The translations under genes were made by a program, and so were the position numbers. From Inquilinus limosus (GTDB lineage Bacteria; Pseudomonadota; Alphaproteobacteria; DSM-16000; Inquilinaceae), in NCBI RefSeq assembly GCF_002195995.1, contig NZ_NHON01000031.1, positions 1-64,000 of the forward strand: a stretch of 64,000 bases of DNA, written 5' to 3'. A model generated the notes under the pieces. It worked only from the letters and a program-made list of their open reading frames with translations. It was not told the DNA's origin and made no database searches. The stretch's first letter is position 1. Each line of letters opens with the position of its first letter. This document shows, in pieces, positions 62,662 through 64,000 of this stretch.

Positions 62662-64000
62662 TCACCTCTCCACCGCCGTCTGCCGCAGCGAGCGGGTGGA
62701 GCGGTTGCCGGTGATCTCGTAGCCGGTCACGCCGTCGCGCACGGCGGTGAACAGCTGGCCGTAGACCAGATGCGCGATCGGCCCGTCGCAGGCCAGGCGC
62801 TTCTGCAGGTCGGCATAGATCTCCTTGCGCTTGGCCGGGTCCAGCGTCGTCCGCCCCGCGTCGAGCAGCGTGTCGACCTCGGCGTCCGAATACTTGAACA
62901 CGTTGGTCGAGCCGCCGGTGCGGAAGGTGCGGAACATGTAGCCGTCCGGGTCGGCGACGCCGCCATTGATCGAGGCGAAGAGCTGGAAGTTGGAGTTGCG
63001 CCAGTCCTGGATGAAGGTGCCCTGCTCCTGCACGTTCAGGGCGATGTCGAAGCCGGCGGCGTTGAGCTGGGCCTGCACCACCTGGGCGACGTCGACCACG
63101 TTCTGGTTCGAGCCCAGCACCTTCAGCTCGGCCTTCAGCGGCAGGGCCACACCGGCCTCGGCCAGCAGCGCCTTCGCCTTCTCCGGGTCGGCGGCGTAGC
63201 AGGGGTAGTCCGAGACCGGCAGCGCCCAGTCCTTGAGCGCCGGCGACAGCGGCCCGCCGGGCTGGCCCTTGCCGAAATAGGCGGCCTCGACGATCTGCGA
63301 CCGGTCGATCGCGGTGTTCAGCGCCTCGCGCACCTTCGGGTTGTCGAAGGGCGGCTTCGACACGTTCATGCCGACCAGCGTGTAGGACAGGTCCGGCGTC
63401 TCCAGCAGGGTGACGCCGGGCGTGCCCTGCAGCGTCGCCGCCGTGGTCGGGTCGACATTCGGCAGCATCTGGTAGGTACCGCCGGAGATGCCGACCTGCC
63501 GGGTCGAGGCCTCGGGCACGATGTTGATCTTGACCGCGTCCAGCTTCGGCAGGCCCTGCTGCCAATAGCCGTCGACCTTGGCCAGCAGCAGATAGGTGTC
63601 CGGCACCCATTCCTTCAGCGTGAACGGGCCGGTGCCGTCGGTCTTGCGCTGCAGGTCGATGCCGCCGGTCGCCGCCGCGGCGGGGACGATCACGATCGCA
63701 GTCAGGTTGGCGAGGAAGGGGGCCGAGGGCGTCGTCAGCGTCACCGTCACCTGGCGGTCACCGGTCGCCTCGACCGACTTCACCATGTCGATGCGGCTGG
63801 CATAGGGCGAGCCGGTCTTGGGGTCGCGCACCCGGGCGAAGCTGGCCGCGACGTCGGCCGGCGTCACCGGCGACCCGTCATGGAACTTGGCGCCCGGACG
63901 CAGAGTGAAGACATAGGTCAGCCCATCGGGCGAGACGGTCCAGGATTCGGCGAGCTCCGGGACCACCTTCAGGTCCTTGTCGACCGCGGTCAGCCCTTCA
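62662..64000 (-). CDS. ABC transporter substrate-binding protein, family 5 (partial)
   Basis: The last 445 residues or so of an extracellular solute-binding protein of the DppA/OppA type. VPELAESWTVSPDGLTYVFTLRPGAKFHDGSPVTPADVAASFARVRDP is the conserved start of the mature core, ending in RLACDGPIAHLVYGQLFTAVRDGVTGYEITGNRSTRSL. The N-terminus and signal peptide lie past the window end. Substrate unknown. Confidence 0.92.
   Translation of the reverse strand, partial: EGLTAVDKDLKVVPELAESWTVSPDGLTYVFTLRPGAKFHDGSPVTPADVAASFARVRDPKTGSPYASRIDMVKSVEATGDRQVTVTLTTPSAPFLANLTAIVIVPAAAATGGIDLQRKTDGTGPFTLKEWVPDTYLLLAKVDGYWQQGLPKLDAVKINIVPEASTRQVGISGGTYQMLPNVDPTTAATLQGTPGVTLLETPDLSYTLVGMNVSKPPFDNPKVREALNTAIDRSQIVEAAYFGKGQPGGPLSPALKDWALPVSDYPCYAADPEKAKALLAEAGVALPLKAELKVLGSNQNVVDVAQVVQAQLNAAGFDIALNVQEQGTFIQDWRNSNFQLFASINGGVADPDGYMFRTFRTGGSTNVFKYSDAEVDTLLDAGRTTLDPAKRKEIYADLQKRLACDGPIAHLVYGQLFTAVRDGVTGYEITGNRSTRSLRQTAVER

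Overview
This 64-kb window is high-GC, gene-dense chromosomal DNA from an alphaproteobacterium, most likely a member of the Rhodospirillales (Azospirillum/Inquilinus type). That placement is inference. It rests on a SAM-II riboswitch before metZ, a bolA / J-domain / cobS / cobT cluster, a fabA-fabB-fabI operon, an alphaproteobacterial-type LexA box (GTTC-N7-GTTC) and several families of alphaproteobacterial palindromic repeats. No tRNA, rRNA, prophage, CRISPR array or conjugative module was seen. The only transposon-like sequence is the tail of an IS630-type transposase at the left edge.

Layout. 1-6.4 kb: transposase tail, glutathione peroxidase, a 2-hydroxyacid dehydrogenase, an SDR divergent from an HxlR regulator and a haloacid dehalogenase, a small exported protein, and a LacI regulator facing a tiny gene across three operator-like dyads. 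6.5-15.4 kb: aminotransferase, DUF1963 protein, methyltransferase-like membrane protein, DUF3297 protein, lactonase, an SDR/TetR divergent pair with duplicated operators, an OmpA-like lipoprotein, a LexA-box-associated unknown gene, and bolA. 15.6-19.2 kb: J-domain protein, cobS, cobT. 19.5-26.6 kb: LuxR-type regulator, three GNAT acetyltransferases, a small P-loop kinase, glutamate racemase, and an SDR/DoxX unit divergent from LysR. 26.6-31.3 kb: ABC exporter, lipoprotein, peroxiredoxin unit, ankyrin protein. 31.6-37.4 kb: RND pump, adaptor and divergent AcrR-like regulator with E. coli-like operators, then an XRE protein. 37.5-42.9 kb: glycosyltransferases, ispE, TPR protein. 43.1-46.9 kb: fabA-fabB-fabI and small genes. 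47-52.2 kb: a methionine gamma-lyase-like enzyme, cyanide-insensitive-type bd oxidase, and an E1-like/DsrE-like pair. 52.4-59.7 kb: exported protein, second RND pump, SH3 protein, metZ with its riboswitch. 59.8-64 kb: SET-domain protein, then an oligopeptide-type ABC transporter with a GNAT gene, cut by the window end.

Most genes are metabolic or regulatory and well conserved. The unusual signal is between them. Every convergent gene pair separated by more than about 100 bp carries a palindromic or inverted-repeat element, from at least three sequence families. One family (136-139 bp, two copies) sits 2-3 bp past the stop codon of an unrelated gene in both cases and in the same orientation. 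The most common family is a nested palindrome of about 88 bp inside a larger inverted repeat of up to about 190 bp, with eight copies. These, the SOS-box gene at 14.1 kb and the AT-rich leader before the LuxR regulator are the parts most worth following up.

Regulators sit beside their likely targets with visible operators: LacI, TetR (two), LysR and HxlR. This is unusually readable local control. Two RND efflux systems are present, neither with an adjacent outer-membrane factor.
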